From assembly GCA_031552405.1 (NCBI GenBank), contig JAVBMN010000013.1:1-64000 (forward strand): 64,000 nt of DNA, in the 5' to 3' direction. The position numbers were made by a program, and so were the translations under genes. Positions 35,222 to 44,345 of this stretch are shown piece after piece. Origin of the DNA: UBA1794 sp031552405 (GTDB lineage Bacteria > Bacteroidota > Bacteroidia > Bacteroidales > Bacteroidaceae). The notes under the pieces are model-generated. The model was not told the DNA's origin. It made no database searches and was given only the letters and a program-made list of their open reading frames with translations. Position 1 is the stretch's first letter, and the number at the start of each line of letters is the position of its first letter.

Positions 35222-36226
35222 ATGAGCGAACTTACATTGAACGATTATAAGATAGGTCAGCCCCGGTGGTGCCCGGGCTGCGGTGACCACGCCTTCCTGG
35301 CATCCCTGCACAAGGCCATGCTGGAAATCGGTACACCTCCCGAAGAAATCGCTACCATTTCTGGTATCGGATGCTCTTCGCGCCTGCCGTATTATGTAAA
35401 TACCTACGGCATGCACACCATCCACGGCCGTGCGGCAGCCATTGCTACCGGCGTAAAAGTGGCCAACCCGAAACTTACCGTATGGCAGGTTTCCGGTGAT
35501 GGCGACGGACTGGCCATTGGTGGTAACCATTTCATTCATGCCGTACGTCGTAACATCGACCTCAACATGATCCTCCTCAATAACCGTATCTACGGACTCA
35601 CCAAAGGACAGTACTCACCCACTTCAGAACGTGGTTTCGTGAGCAAATCCTCTCCTTATGGTACAATAGAGGACCCGTTCCGCCCGGCCGAACTTACCTT
35701 CGGAGCACGCGGACGCTTCTTTGCCCGCTGTGTAGCCACTGATGCTCCCGGAACTGTAGGGGTACTCGTAGCTGCTGCAAAACATAAAGGCGCTTCGGTC
35801 ATTGAGGTGTTGCAAAACTGCGTCATCTTCAATGATGGAACCCATCAGGATGTAGCCACCAAAGAAGGCCGTCTTAAAAACGCCATCTATCTGGAACACG
35901 GAAAACCCATGCTCTTCGGCGAAAACAAGGAACTGGGACTCATGCAGCAAGGATTTGGCCTGAAAGTGGTGAAACTTGGTGAGAATGGTATAACCGAGAA
36001 GGACATCCTGGTACATGATGCTCACTGCGAAGACAATACCCTGCACCTGAAACTGGCGCTGATGGAAGGCCCCGATTTCCCCATTGCCCTCGGCGTAATC
36101 CGCGATGTGGACGCCCCCACTTACAACGATGCCGTGTGCGAACAAATCGAAGAGGTAAAGGCTAAGAAGACCTACCACACCTTCGCTGAAATGCTTGAAA
36201 CCAACGATATCTGGGACGTAAAGTAG
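35222..36226 (+). CDS. korB: 2-oxoglutarate:ferredoxin oxidoreductase, beta subunit
   Basis: 334 aa, normal beta-subunit length. It carries the thiamine-diphosphate site: WCPGCGDHAFLASL near residue 17, SGIGCSSRLPYYV near 46, GDGDGLAIGGNHFIHA with the metal-binding Asp, and NNRIYGLTKGQYSPTS. It forms the catalytic half with KorA and passes electrons to ferredoxin. The CPGCGDH and IGCSSR blocks provide the cysteines expected for the 4Fe-4S cluster. It follows korA at 3 bp spacing and ends at a bidirectional terminator. Confidence 0.94.
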   Translation: MSELTLNDYKIGQPRWCPGCGDHAFLASLHKAMLEIGTPPEEIATISGIGCSSRLPYYVNTYGMHTIHGRAAAIATGVKVANPKLTVWQVSGDGDGLAIGGNHFIHAVRRNIDLNMILLNNRIYGLTKGQYSPTSERGFVSKSSPYGTIEDPFRPAELTFGARGRFFARCVATDAPGTVGVLVAAAKHKGASVIEVLQNCVIFNDGTHQDVATKEGRLKNAIYLEHGKPMLFGENKELGLMQQGFGLKVVKLGENGITEKDILVHDAHCEDNTLHLKLALMEGPDFPIALGVIRDVDAPTYNDAVCEQIEEVKAKKTYHTFAEMLETNDIWDVK

Positions 36227-36260
36227 ACACTTCCTCCATGGAAAACCTCAATATAAAATC

Positions 36261-36299
36261 ACCCTTCTTACACTGTTTGTATAAGAAGGGTAATTTTTT
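36261..36299. terminator. Bidirectional terminator between korB and the deacetylase gene
   Basis: ACCCTTCTTA (36261-36270) pairs with TAAGAAGGGT (36282-36291), followed by a T6 run on the plus strand and ATTTT on the minus strand. It serves both convergent genes. Confidence 0.9.
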
Positions 36300-36303
36300 G
36301 TAG

Positions 36304-37635
36304 CTACAACATATGCGTATCCCTTCCCATGCTTAAATCCTGAAGCAAGCGGTCGTACATCGCTCGCCAACCATCCCATCCTTCCTGATCGGACAACGAG
36401 GAATTATGCATTAACAGAGTAAAGTCACCTCCATAGTAACGGCATACTGCATTAAAGCGCAAAATGGTTTCCCGCGCCTCGGTAGAAGAAAGTCCCCTGT
36501 CGCGTTTGAGTGTTACATCCATCACCACAAGAGGATGAAGCATAAGCGAGGTTTCCACATTGGTTTCCAGATCGAAAAACGGGAAGGGTATAGAAGTACC
36601 TGCCCGAAATCCACAAGCATGAGAGTATCCTACCGAGTAATCCTTCCGGATACCTGCTTTCAATAACACACGAAAGGTATCGGGAAATGTAAATCGCAAG
36701 AAATGCTGGCGACTGCTGTACACCACCTTATCCAGCCAACACTCCAGCCTTTTGTGTTCCTTCCGAATCAGTTTTAGCTTCGAATCAGAACAATAGGAGG
36801 GATGCAAACCTACCTCACATTCCTGTGCCAGTACACGCATAATCTTTCGGTAACGCCAGGAAGGATACACCGCCTTACGGTCATATTTTCCATAGGGGCC
36901 CGCATGAATAAAGAAATGTGGACTAAATCCGTTTCCCAAATCCGTTCGAAGCAGATAAGGAATATTAAAGTAAGGATCTTCCTGCAAATGAGCCAGTGTT
37001 CTCAAACGCGTTCCAACCGCATCCATCCGGTTGTGAAGCATATCTCGCAGCAAGCCATAAATATTGATTATAAATCCTTTGTTTCTATATAAATAGGAGT
37101 GGTCAATGTCGTGTGTTATCACAACCCGATGCTTCCGGCCGGGAATAGCAAGGGTAGGGTACATCACCTTTAAATACCTGTCCAACCATTGTGTCCAGCG
37201 ATCTACCAGCGGAAATTCCAGACTGTTCATACGGTACAATACCGATGCCGTATACTGGTATCGTCCGTGTTCATCCAAATCCGTTGAATAATACTCCTCG
37301 TACCGGGAGAGCAGATAAAACGAAGCAGAAAAAAGATCAAACGGAGCATTCCCGGAAATCTCTTCAGCAGGAAACAACACCGGCATACCGTCATCCAAAG
37401 ACAAGACAGCCGGAACCAGCGGTTTCCAGCCTTTTTCCTCCAGTAAACCAAATGGGATCATCCAAAGTCCGCGCCCAAGATTTTCACCGGTATAGCAGAT
37501 TCCCGGCAAAACCGAGGACAGATATTCCTCTCTATCTGTAGTGAGTGAATACCGCATTCCCAAAGCTCTAACGATCAATTGATCCAATACGAATCGTAAT
37601 CGGGAAGTTTCTTTTTCTGTATAGACAATTATCAT
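36304..37635 (-). CDS. Polysaccharide deacetylase-family protein
   Basis: 443 aa, no signal peptide. The N-terminal 150 residues form a Bacteroidota-specific domain (DUF7033-like, RGLWMIPFGLLEEKGW). The C-terminal half is NodB/polysaccharide-deacetylase-like: VVITHDIDHSYLY contains the paired metal-binding aspartates, and EVGLHPSYCS and LMLHPLVVMDVTL contain candidate His ligands. Proteins of this kind are found near capsule and lipopolysaccharide genes and probably act on a surface glycan, but no such cluster adjoins here, and activity is unproven. It is convergent with korB and shares its terminator. Confidence 0.8.
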   Translation of the reverse strand: MIIVYTEKETSRLRFVLDQLIVRALGMRYSLTTDREEYLSSVLPGICYTGENLGRGLWMIPFGLLEEKGWKPLVPAVLSLDDGMPVLFPAEEISGNAPFDLFSASFYLLSRYEEYYSTDLDEHGRYQYTASVLYRMNSLEFPLVDRWTQWLDRYLKVMYPTLAIPGRKHRVVITHDIDHSYLYRNKGFIINIYGLLRDMLHNRMDAVGTRLRTLAHLQEDPYFNIPYLLRTDLGNGFSPHFFIHAGPYGKYDRKAVYPSWRYRKIMRVLAQECEVGLHPSYCSDSKLKLIRKEHKRLECWLDKVVYSSRQHFLRFTFPDTFRVLLKAGIRKDYSVGYSHACGFRAGTSIPFPFFDLETNVETSLMLHPLVVMDVTLKRDRGLSSTEARETILRFNAVCRYYGGDFTLLMHNSSLSDQEGWDGWRAMYDRLLQDLSMGRDTHML

Positions 37636-37777
37636 ATAACTTCGTGTTTCACTTGCAAAAGAACAAAATTATTTCAATAATAAAACAAAAACGACACAGA
37701 ATTGTTAGATTATTATAAAAGAAGGTAGTATTAAGGAAATATTTCTCTAATATCTGAGCTGATTTCAATAATAGTCG

Positions 37778-37785
37778 TATCTTTG
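37778..37785 (+). promoter_or_regulatory. -7 element upstream of pckA
   Basis: TATCTTTG, perfect TAnnTTTG, about 95 bp before the pckA start. The leader holds a small hairpin GAAGC-AGC-GCTTC. A -33 TTG is not evident. Confidence 0.55.
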
Positions 37786-37879
37786 TAGCCGGTTTACAGG
37801 GAAGCAGCGCTTCGTGTCGGCCATCTGTGGTAAAACATTGGAAAAATGAGTATTAACTTTTAATTCAACAAATAGCGTA

Positions 37880-39466
37880 ATGGCAAATTTAGATTTAAGC
37901 AAGTACGGCATCAGCAATGATATTGCTGTGGTACACAATCCTACCTACGAACAGCTGTTCCAGGCTGAAATGGATCCTTCTAACCAGGGATATGAAAAAG
38001 GCGAGCTCACTACGACAGGAGCTGTTTCTGTAAAGACCGGTATCTTCACAGGCCGCTCGCCCAAGGATCGTTACATCGTAAAAGATGCAACAACCGAAGA
38101 AACAATCTGGTGGGATGGTACAATCAACAAACCGGTATCTACCGATGTTTGGACTGACCTGAAAGCTTTATCTTTGAAGCAATTGAACACTGCAAAGGAG
38201 CTGTATGTAGTAGATACATTCTGCGGAACAAACCCCGATACCCGCATGAAAGTGCGTTTCATTGTGGAAGTAGCATGGCAGGCTCACTTCGTGACCAACA
38301 TGTTCATCCGTCCTTCTTTGTATGAATTGGAGCATTTCGGTGAACCTGATTTCACTGTATTCAACTCTTCCAAGACTACAAACCCCAACTGGAAAGAGCA
38401 AGGTTTGAACTCCGAAGTATTCGTAGTATTCAACCTTACTACTAAAGAACAGATCATCGGTGGTACTTGGTATGGTGGCGAAATGAAGAAGGGTATGTTC
38501 GCTATGATGAACTACTACCTGCCTTTGAAGGGTATGGCTTCTATGCACTGCTCTGCCAACGTAGGTGACAAGGGTGATGTAGCTATCTTCTTTGGTTTGT
38601 CAGGAACAGGTAAGACTACCCTGTCTGCTGACCCGAAACGTTTCCTCATCGGTGATGACGAGCACGGTTGGGATGACAACGGTGTGTTCAACTACGAAGG
38701 TGGTTGCTATGCAAAGGTTATCGACTTGGCTGAAGAAAAAGAACCGGATATCTGGAGAGCTATCAAACGTGACGCTCTGTTGGAGAACGTAGTAGTAGAA
38801 AACGGAACTCCTAACTACGCAGATGGTTCTGTTACTGAGAACACTCGTGTTTCTTACCCCATCTACCACATCAACAAGATCGTTCTGCCCTCAAAAGCAG
38901 GCCATGCCAGCAAGATTGTGTACCTCTCAGCTGACGCATTTGGCGTATTGCCTCCGGTATCTATCCTGGATGATGCACAGGCTCAATACCACTTCCTCTG
39001 CGGTTACACTTCTAAGCTGGCCGGTACAGAGCGCGGCATCACTGAACCCGTTCCTTCTTTCTCACCTGCTTTCGGTGAAGCATTCTTGACTCTGCACCCC
39101 ACTATGTACGCTAAGACACTGGGTGGCAAAATGAAAGAACATGGAGCAAAAGCATACTTGGTGAACACTGGCTGGAACGGTACCGGCAAGCGTATCTCTT
39201 TGAAAGACACTCGTGCAATCATTGATGCGATCATCGACGGTTCTATCGAGAGTGCTGAAAAAGTACACATTCCCGTATTGAACCTGACAGTGCCTAAAAC
39301 ACTGGCTAATGTATCTGACATCCTTGATCCCCGCAGCACATACGCTGATGTAGCTGAGTGGGAAGCTAAAGCTAAGTCACTGGGTGCTAAGTACATCAAA
39401 AACTTCGAGCAGTACTGCGACAACGATGACGCGAAAGCACTCATTGCTGCTGGTCCTCAGCTCTAA
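37880..39466 (+). CDS. pckA: ATP-dependent phosphoenolpyruvate carboxykinase
   Basis: 528 aa, typical length. It interconverts oxaloacetate + ATP and PEP + CO2 + ADP; in anaerobic Bacteroidales it mainly runs toward oxaloacetate in the succinate pathway. The kinase-1a P-loop GLSGTGKTTLSADPKR lies near residue 239, kinase-2 FLIGDDEHGWDDNG just after, and the substrate-binding GRSPKDRYIVKD near 55. MHCSANVG and FSPAFGEAFL match the family. Codon choice is notably uniform (GGT, CGT, GTA favoured) compared with neighbours, fitting a highly expressed gene. It has its own promoter and a strong terminator, so is monocistronic. Confidence 0.97.
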   Translation: MANLDLSKYGISNDIAVVHNPTYEQLFQAEMDPSNQGYEKGELTTTGAVSVKTGIFTGRSPKDRYIVKDATTEETIWWDGTINKPVSTDVWTDLKALSLKQLNTAKELYVVDTFCGTNPDTRMKVRFIVEVAWQAHFVTNMFIRPSLYELEHFGEPDFTVFNSSKTTNPNWKEQGLNSEVFVVFNLTTKEQIIGGTWYGGEMKKGMFAMMNYYLPLKGMASMHCSANVGDKGDVAIFFGLSGTGKTTLSADPKRFLIGDDEHGWDDNGVFNYEGGCYAKVIDLAEEKEPDIWRAIKRDALLENVVVENGTPNYADGSVTENTRVSYPIYHINKIVLPSKAGHASKIVYLSADAFGVLPPVSILDDAQAQYHFLCGYTSKLAGTERGITEPVPSFSPAFGEAFLTLHPTMYAKTLGGKMKEHGAKAYLVNTGWNGTGKRISLKDTRAIIDAIIDGSIESAEKVHIPVLNLTVPKTLANVSDILDPRSTYADVAEWEAKAKSLGAKYIKNFEQYCDNDDAKALIAAGPQL

Positions 39467-39508
39467 GATATCAAAACCTGTACGAATAGTACTGATTATA
39501 TCTGACAA

Positions 39509-39542
39509 AAACACCCGAAGTCATGGCTTTGGGTGTTTTTTT
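39509..39542 (+). terminator. Intrinsic terminator of pckA
   Basis: AACACCCGAAG pairs with CTTTGGGTGTT followed directly by a T-run, about 45 bp after the stop. Confidence 0.93.
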
Positions 39543-39632
39543 ATTAGGAAATACACACTTTACCACAACCTTTTCGGCCATTGACGTGTTATAGCAGAAA
39601 GGCATATCGCTTAACTTAACACTGAAATAATT

Positions 39633-40925
39633 ATGAGAACGACTGTAAAGACAACCACTCTGTTGTTAGCCGCCCTCCTCTTTTCTTCCTATGGTTCTGC
39701 TCAGGAGCAGATTACCATAGTGAAAGAAGAACGCCCGGAGGCGATTGTATTTGTTACCATGGACAAAGCTGATAACAACATTAAACGCCTCTTTGAAGAA
39801 ACACAAAGTCAATGGTTCCAAGACCCAAAAGCGCCCCGTTTCCTACTGATGGATCGGGAAGGTAAATTTGCTCTGGGTATAGGTGGACATGTAAAGGGTA
39901 CCACGGAAGTAGATTTCGGAGGTATCACAAAAAACATTGACTTTTATCCCTCGCAAATCTCCACGCGAGAAACAAGCAATTATGGAAGCAGCCAATACCA
40001 GATGGACATAAGTTCATCCACTCTGTTCCTGAAAATGGTGGGAACCACAGAGCTGACCGGCGATTTTGTACTATATACAGCTGCCGACTTTCGCGGGCCA
40101 AACAACACCTTCCGTCTTCGAAATGCATATGCCTCATTCCTGGGCCTTACGGTAGGTTATGACTTTGGCGCCTTCATGGACGTAGCTGCGCTTCCACCCA
40201 CAATAGACGGAGCAGGTCCCAGCGGATCCACCAATTACCGCACCACACAGATTAACTATATCTACAAGAAACTGCCGAACTGGCAATTTTCCGCCTCTAT
40301 CGAGATGCCTGTAGTAGAAGGAATCACCAATGAGGTATTCTTCTTCGAAGGACAACGAGTACCTACCATTCCGGTAGCAGTGCAATACAACTGGAACCCA
40401 CGCAGTCATTTCCGCGCAGGAGCAGTATTGCGCAGCATGAGCTACGATAATGATGTAGAAAAGAAATCATATTCCGAAACCGGATGGGGCGTACAAGCCT
40501 CTACGATGTTCAATATCGGACAACGCTGGCAAACTTTTGGCCAATTTACTTATGGCAAAGGAATCGGTCAATACATCTCCGATATTGCCCCCATGCATCT
40601 GGACCTTGTGGATGACCCCAATAATGAGGCAAAGATGCAAGTACTGCCCATGATGGGCTGGTATGCCGGCCTGCAGTATAACATTCTGCCTAACCTGTTT
40701 CTATCCGGCACATTCAGCGTATCCCGCCAATACTCAGAAAACGGCTATGCTGCCGCTAACCCTGATGCCTACCGTATGGGACAGTATATAGCCACAAACG
40801 CCTTCTGGGATGCTACGCCCGACTTAAGAATAGGTGTGGAATACCTCAGAGGCTGGCGAACCGATTTCACACAAAGCACCAACCACTCCAACCGTGCGAA
40901 TCTGGTGTTGCAATATTCCTTCTAA
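39633..40925 (+). CDS. DcaP-like trimeric porin family outer membrane protein
   Basis: 430 aa. The signal peptide ends at GSAQ near residue 24. A short N-terminal segment (KADNNIKRLFEETQSQW) that may form a coiled region precedes the barrel, which runs from RFLLMDREGKFALGIGGHVKG to the terminal aromatic strand ANLVLQYSF. Repeated amphipathic strands and the internal loop YDFGAFMDVAALPPTIDGAGPSG are characteristic of DcaP-family porins, which pass small charged solutes. The solute is unknown. It follows pckA behind a strong terminator, so is likely its own unit, and precedes the propeller lipoprotein array. Confidence 0.8.
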   Translation: MRTTVKTTTLLLAALLFSSYGSAQEQITIVKEERPEAIVFVTMDKADNNIKRLFEETQSQWFQDPKAPRFLLMDREGKFALGIGGHVKGTTEVDFGGITKNIDFYPSQISTRETSNYGSSQYQMDISSSTLFLKMVGTTELTGDFVLYTAADFRGPNNTFRLRNAYASFLGLTVGYDFGAFMDVAALPPTIDGAGPSGSTNYRTTQINYIYKKLPNWQFSASIEMPVVEGITNEVFFFEGQRVPTIPVAVQYNWNPRSHFRAGAVLRSMSYDNDVEKKSYSETGWGVQASTMFNIGQRWQTFGQFTYGKGIGQYISDIAPMHLDLVDDPNNEAKMQVLPMMGWYAGLQYNILPNLFLSGTFSVSRQYSENGYAAANPDAYRMGQYIATNAFWDATPDLRIGVEYLRGWRTDFTQSTNHSNRANLVLQYSF

Positions 40926-40945
40926 AAAATCCTTTTCCTTTCTAT

Positions 40946-40987
40946 AACACCCTGCACTGTATCTTCCTGAACACAGTGCAGGGTGTT
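40946..40987 (+). terminator. 15-bp perfect hairpin behind the porin gene
   Basis: AACACCCTGCACTGT (40946-40960) pairs perfectly with its complement at 40973-40987 around a 12-nt loop. No U-tract. Related hairpins with the CCTGCACTGT or CCCCGCAC core follow the first two propeller genes. Confidence 0.7.
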
Positions 40988-41149
40988 GCTGCGTTCAGCT
41001 CAAAAACAGTAGATTATTCCCCTTTAAAACAACTCTGTATATAGGCAGAAATACAGTTGTATAGCAAATATCACCGCTATATTTGCATAACACACTAATA
41101 ATCAATAAAAAAACAACTACCAGTAGCTTCATTTTGTCTATCACTTTTC

Positions 41150-41182
41150 TTTGGTTTGAAGAGCTACTTTGCTGTATTTTTG
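41150..41182 (+). promoter_or_regulatory. Promoter of propeller gene 1
   Basis: TTTG at 41150-41153, 21-bp spacer, TATTTTTG at 41175-41182: a full Bacteroidota -33/-7 promoter. The same sequence context is duplicated in front of propeller gene 2. Confidence 0.75.
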
Positions 41183-41216
41183 CACTGTGATTCATAATCA
41201 GCCAGCGCTACCGAGT

Positions 41217-41246
41217 ATGAATCCTTTATTAAACCCTATAAGCTGA
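41217..41246 (+). CDS. Nine-codon mini-ORF before propeller gene 1
   Basis: ATG...TGA encoding MNPLLNPIS; its stop is 6 bp before the propeller ATG at 41253. The equivalent frame before propeller gene 2 is also intact and encodes MNPTLNPLS, with two synonymous and two replacement codon differences. It may couple translation to the propeller gene or act as a leader peptide. Too short to be certain. Confidence 0.35.
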   Translation: MNPLLNPIS

Positions 41247-41252
41247 ACCAGT

Positions 41253-42590
41253 ATGAAAACAAAATTCAATTTCTTATTAAGCATTACATGCGGCTTCGTA
41301 TGCAGCTCATGTAGCACCACCAGTGCACAGCGTATTACTACAGTAGATATGATGACACCTGCGGCAAATTTTTCGGTAGTTAACGGAGATACCCTCCTTA
41401 CATGCAATGTAAGCCAACTGAAGGACACTCTTTTCGCTTCATTCTCGGACATCTGCATTCAGGCCGGAATATTGGAACCTATGGAGTATGTAATACTGGA
41501 AGACCGCCCGGAAGCATTGGTATCAAACCACTCGCGCATTGCTATGAGCGAGAACTATATCCTGGTTTTTGGAGAAGAGCAAGTTCCGCACAAAGTCTTT
41601 AACCACCAGGGAAAATTGCTGGGATCCATAGGCCCGTTACCTCGCAGTGAAGATGACAAACCTATTATTATCCAGGCATCTATTGATGAAGTACATAAAC
41701 GGGTATTCTTCCTGACCCATATCCCGCCATACCTGCTTTCTTATGCGTTTGACGGCTCTGATCTTCGCACACATTACTCGGCGGATCACGGACGGCCCCA
41801 TAATTTTATCCTTCATCCGGAACGCTCCACTCTTACCGTAACAAGCAATAGCGTACACAGAAAAGGCAGTTATCTGATCTGGGAACAAGACTGGGAAGGA
41901 AATGTGCTGGACTCACTTCCCTACCGCAACACCTATTTCCCACAACTACAAGAGGAACTAAACAAGAAGGAGGGTGAAAGAGTATACCTGAACACCAACC
42001 AACATTGTAATACTACCGCCATTGACCTTTCTTTTATCTGGCAAACAAAATATACAAAAGGGGACACCTTATATAATTACAACAAAGAACAACAACGGTT
42101 CATCCCCCGCTTCGCCCTGACATGGGATCCGAATAAAGAGTACTTCATACGCGAAATGATTGAACTGCCCCGCCATTATGCAGGAAGCGTATCTGAAAAA
42201 TTGGCTGATGGCGAGAATCGCGAGTTAAAAGACCGGCATCCAGGAGAATCCTCACACTCGTCAGGAGTCTGGATATCCTCCAGTGACGGCAGCAGCAAGA
42301 AGGCTCACCAACAAATCGGCGGAAATACCCAATACCTTATTGAGAAAGCCACCGGAAAAGCCGCTGTATTGAGAAGCTGGTACGGAGAGTTTACCCCCCA
42401 ATGGGTCAGCATAAATTGTCGGGATGGCTATTATGCGGTTCTGGATTCAAAAAGATATGCCATTTCCACCATTGATGACGAATTGAAACGTAACATCCCC
42501 CAAGAGCGCCGGGAGAAACTGATGCGCATCAAGGAACAACTGTCCGGAACCAATAATCTATGTGTGCGTTTTGCGAAAGTGAAGCCATAA
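41253..42590 (+). CDS. Propeller-type lipoprotein, array member 1
   Basis: 445 aa. Lipoprotein signal with lipobox VCSSC (Cys20), so anchored to a membrane after export. The body has repeated four-strand-like segments (FGEEQVPHKVFNHQGKLLGSIG; GSYLIWEQDWEGNVLDSLPYRNTYFPQ) and resembles the 6-bladed beta-propeller lipoproteins common in Bacteroides; the exact family assignment is tentative. The region after about residue 360 (GKAAVLRSWYGE ... IPQERREKLMRIKEQL) is conserved in all three paralogs. No catalytic motif is evident; ligand sensing or binding is the likely role. It has its own promoter and a mini-ORF directly upstream. Confidence 0.75.
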   Translation: MKTKFNFLLSITCGFVCSSCSTTSAQRITTVDMMTPAANFSVVNGDTLLTCNVSQLKDTLFASFSDICIQAGILEPMEYVILEDRPEALVSNHSRIAMSENYILVFGEEQVPHKVFNHQGKLLGSIGPLPRSEDDKPIIIQASIDEVHKRVFFLTHIPPYLLSYAFDGSDLRTHYSADHGRPHNFILHPERSTLTVTSNSVHRKGSYLIWEQDWEGNVLDSLPYRNTYFPQLQEELNKKEGERVYLNTNQHCNTTAIDLSFIWQTKYTKGDTLYNYNKEQQRFIPRFALTWDPNKEYFIREMIELPRHYAGSVSEKLADGENRELKDRHPGESSHSSGVWISSSDGSSKKAHQQIGGNTQYLIEKATGKAAVLRSWYGEFTPQWVSINCRDGYYAVLDSKRYAISTIDDELKRNIPQERREKLMRIKEQLSGTNNLCVRFAKVKP

Positions 42591-42621
42591 AAAAGAACGG
42601 ATAATCTCTTTTCCTCTTCAT

Positions 42622-42659
42622 ACCCCCGCACAATGTTCCTCTGGACACGGTGCGGGGGT
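42622..42659 (+). terminator. Hairpin behind propeller gene 1
   Basis: ACCCCCGCAC (42622-42631) pairs with GTGCGGGGGT (42650-42659), with an inner TGT/ACA pair. GC-rich, no strong U-tract. Related in position and sequence to the hairpin behind the porin gene. Confidence 0.65.
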
Positions 42660-42837
42660 TATCATTCCAACTACTCCAAAATCATCCGAATATAGTGCAC
42701 TATTTTACACAAAAACACCTCGTATACAACGCATGAAATAGGGTTGTATAGCAAATAATCGCTTAATAAAGACATAATATACTTATAATCAACCTAGAAC
42801 AAAATTTAAAACTTCTCATTTTGTCTATCACTTTTCC

Positions 42838-42869
42838 TTGGTTTGAAGACATCATTTGCTGTATTTTTG
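42838..42869 (+). promoter_or_regulatory. Promoter of propeller gene 2 (duplicate of promoter 1)
   Basis: TTG at 42838-42840, 21-bp spacer, TATTTTTG at 42862-42869. The flanking bases from about 42820 to 42940 closely match those upstream of gene 1. Confidence 0.75.
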
Positions 42870-42903
42870 CAGTGTGATTCACAATCAGACAGCGCTACTG
42901 AGT

Positions 42904-42933
42904 ATGAATCCCACATTAAATCCTTTAAGCTGA
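42904..42933 (+). CDS. Nine-codon mini-ORF before propeller gene 2
   Basis: Encodes MNPTLNPLS and ends 6 bp before ATG 42940. Same position, length and frame as the mini-ORF before gene 1, with mostly conservative changes. Confidence 0.35.
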   Translation: MNPTLNPLS

Positions 42934-42939
42934 ACCAGT

Positions 42940-44250
42940 ATGAAAACAAGTTTCAATTCCTTATTATTCATTACATGTAGCTTCATATGCTGCGCATGTA
43001 GTACCACCAATGCGCAGCGCATTACCAGCATAGATATGATGACATCTGCAGCAAATTTCTCAGTAGTTAATGGAGATACCATTCTTACATGTGATGTAAG
43101 CCAATTACCAGATACTCTTTTCGGCTCATTCTCGGACCTTTGTATTCAAGCCGGAATACTGGAACCCATGGAATATGTAGTACTGGAAGATAGCCCGGAA
43201 GCGCTGGTGAAAAAAGGCCGCATTATCATGAGCGAAAACTATATCATGGTACTCGGAAGAGAGCAAATCCCACACAAAATCTTTAGCCGCCAGGGAAAGT
43301 TATTGGCATCCATAGGACCATTACCCCTACGTGATGACAAAGTACCCGTTGTTATTAAAGCTTCCATCGATGAGACACAGAAGCGGGTGTTTTTTCTTGT
43401 GCACGCTGCCCCATATCTACTTTCTTATGCACTCGACGGGTCTGATCTCTGCATACATCAGACAAACAACCAAAAGCCCTATAATTTTATCCTGCACCCC
43501 GAACGCTCTACTCTTACTTTAACCAGCGGCATCGTAACCAGAAAAGATGGTAATTATTTGATCTGGGAGCAAGACTGGAAAGGAAATGTATTGGACTCAC
43601 TCCCCTTCCGAAGCACCTATTTTCCCAATGTAAAAGATACGAGATGGAAAGAAACCGGTACAGGCGGATGGTTGGATATTGACATACAGAACAACACCAC
43701 AGCTATTGACTTTTCGTATAAGTGGAGACCTGATTATGTGGCAAAAGGAGATACCTTATATCATTACAGCAAGGAGCAAGGACGTTTAATCCCCCAGTTT
43801 GCCATCATGTGGGATCCCAAAATAGAATATTATTGGAATGAAATAGTGGAACTTCCCCGACACTATATAGGAAGAGTATATGAGAAATTAACCAAAGATG
43901 GAAGTCGTGCACCAAAAGACCAACAATCGGGAGAGCTTGACCCTCTGGTGTCAATTGGACAAACAGATGAGGACACACACATTAGAATCTATTATCTTAT
44001 CGAAAAGTCAACCGGAAAAGCCGCTGTGCTGAGAAGCTCGTACGGAGATATCAGGGGAGGATGGCTTACCTCAAATTGTCGGGATGGGTATTATGCAGAA
44101 GTAGAGCCAACCTGGTATGCAATTTCCGCCATAGACAACGAGCTAGGACGTGATATACCTCAGGAACGCCGGGAGAAACTGATCCGCATCAAGGAACAAC
44201 TGTCCAATAACAAAAATGCGTGCGTCCGTTTCGCGAAAGTTATACCTTAA
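42940..44250 (+). CDS. Propeller-type lipoprotein, array member 2
   Basis: 436 aa. Lipobox ICCAC (Cys20) follows a short signal, placing the acylated cysteine at the same residue as in members 1 and 3. Blade-like repeats (LGREQIPHKIFSRQGKLLASIG; GNYLIWEQDWKGNVLDSLPFRSTYFP) and the terminal block IPQERREKLIRIKEQL match member 1 closely; divergence is highest between about 325 and 360. It is one unit of a tandem duplication that includes its promoter and leader. Function unknown; a periplasmic or surface sensor/binding role is inferred from the array context and the regulator downstream. Confidence 0.75.
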   Translation: MKTSFNSLLFITCSFICCACSTTNAQRITSIDMMTSAANFSVVNGDTILTCDVSQLPDTLFGSFSDLCIQAGILEPMEYVVLEDSPEALVKKGRIIMSENYIMVLGREQIPHKIFSRQGKLLASIGPLPLRDDKVPVVIKASIDETQKRVFFLVHAAPYLLSYALDGSDLCIHQTNNQKPYNFILHPERSTLTLTSGIVTRKDGNYLIWEQDWKGNVLDSLPFRSTYFPNVKDTRWKETGTGGWLDIDIQNNTTAIDFSYKWRPDYVAKGDTLYHYSKEQGRLIPQFAIMWDPKIEYYWNEIVELPRHYIGRVYEKLTKDGSRAPKDQQSGELDPLVSIGQTDEDTHIRIYYLIEKSTGKAAVLRSSYGDIRGGWLTSNCRDGYYAEVEPTWYAISAIDNELGRDIPQERREKLIRIKEQLSNNKNACVRFAKVIP

Positions 44251-44255
44251 AATCT

Positions 44256-44321
44256 AAGAACACTGTGCATCAAAGGGGGATTCTCTCTTTTCCTCTTCAA
44301 TCCCCCTGCACTGTGGTTCTT
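44256..44321 (+). terminator. Two-tier hairpin behind propeller gene 2
   Basis: Inner stem AGGGGGATT (44274-44282) with AATCCCCCT (44299-44307); outer imperfect stem GAACACTGTGCA with TGCACTGTGGTTC. It begins only 6 bp after the stop. No U-tract, so read-through into gene 3 is possible. Confidence 0.65.
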
Positions 44322-44345
44322 TATCGGATAAACCGATACCTGATC

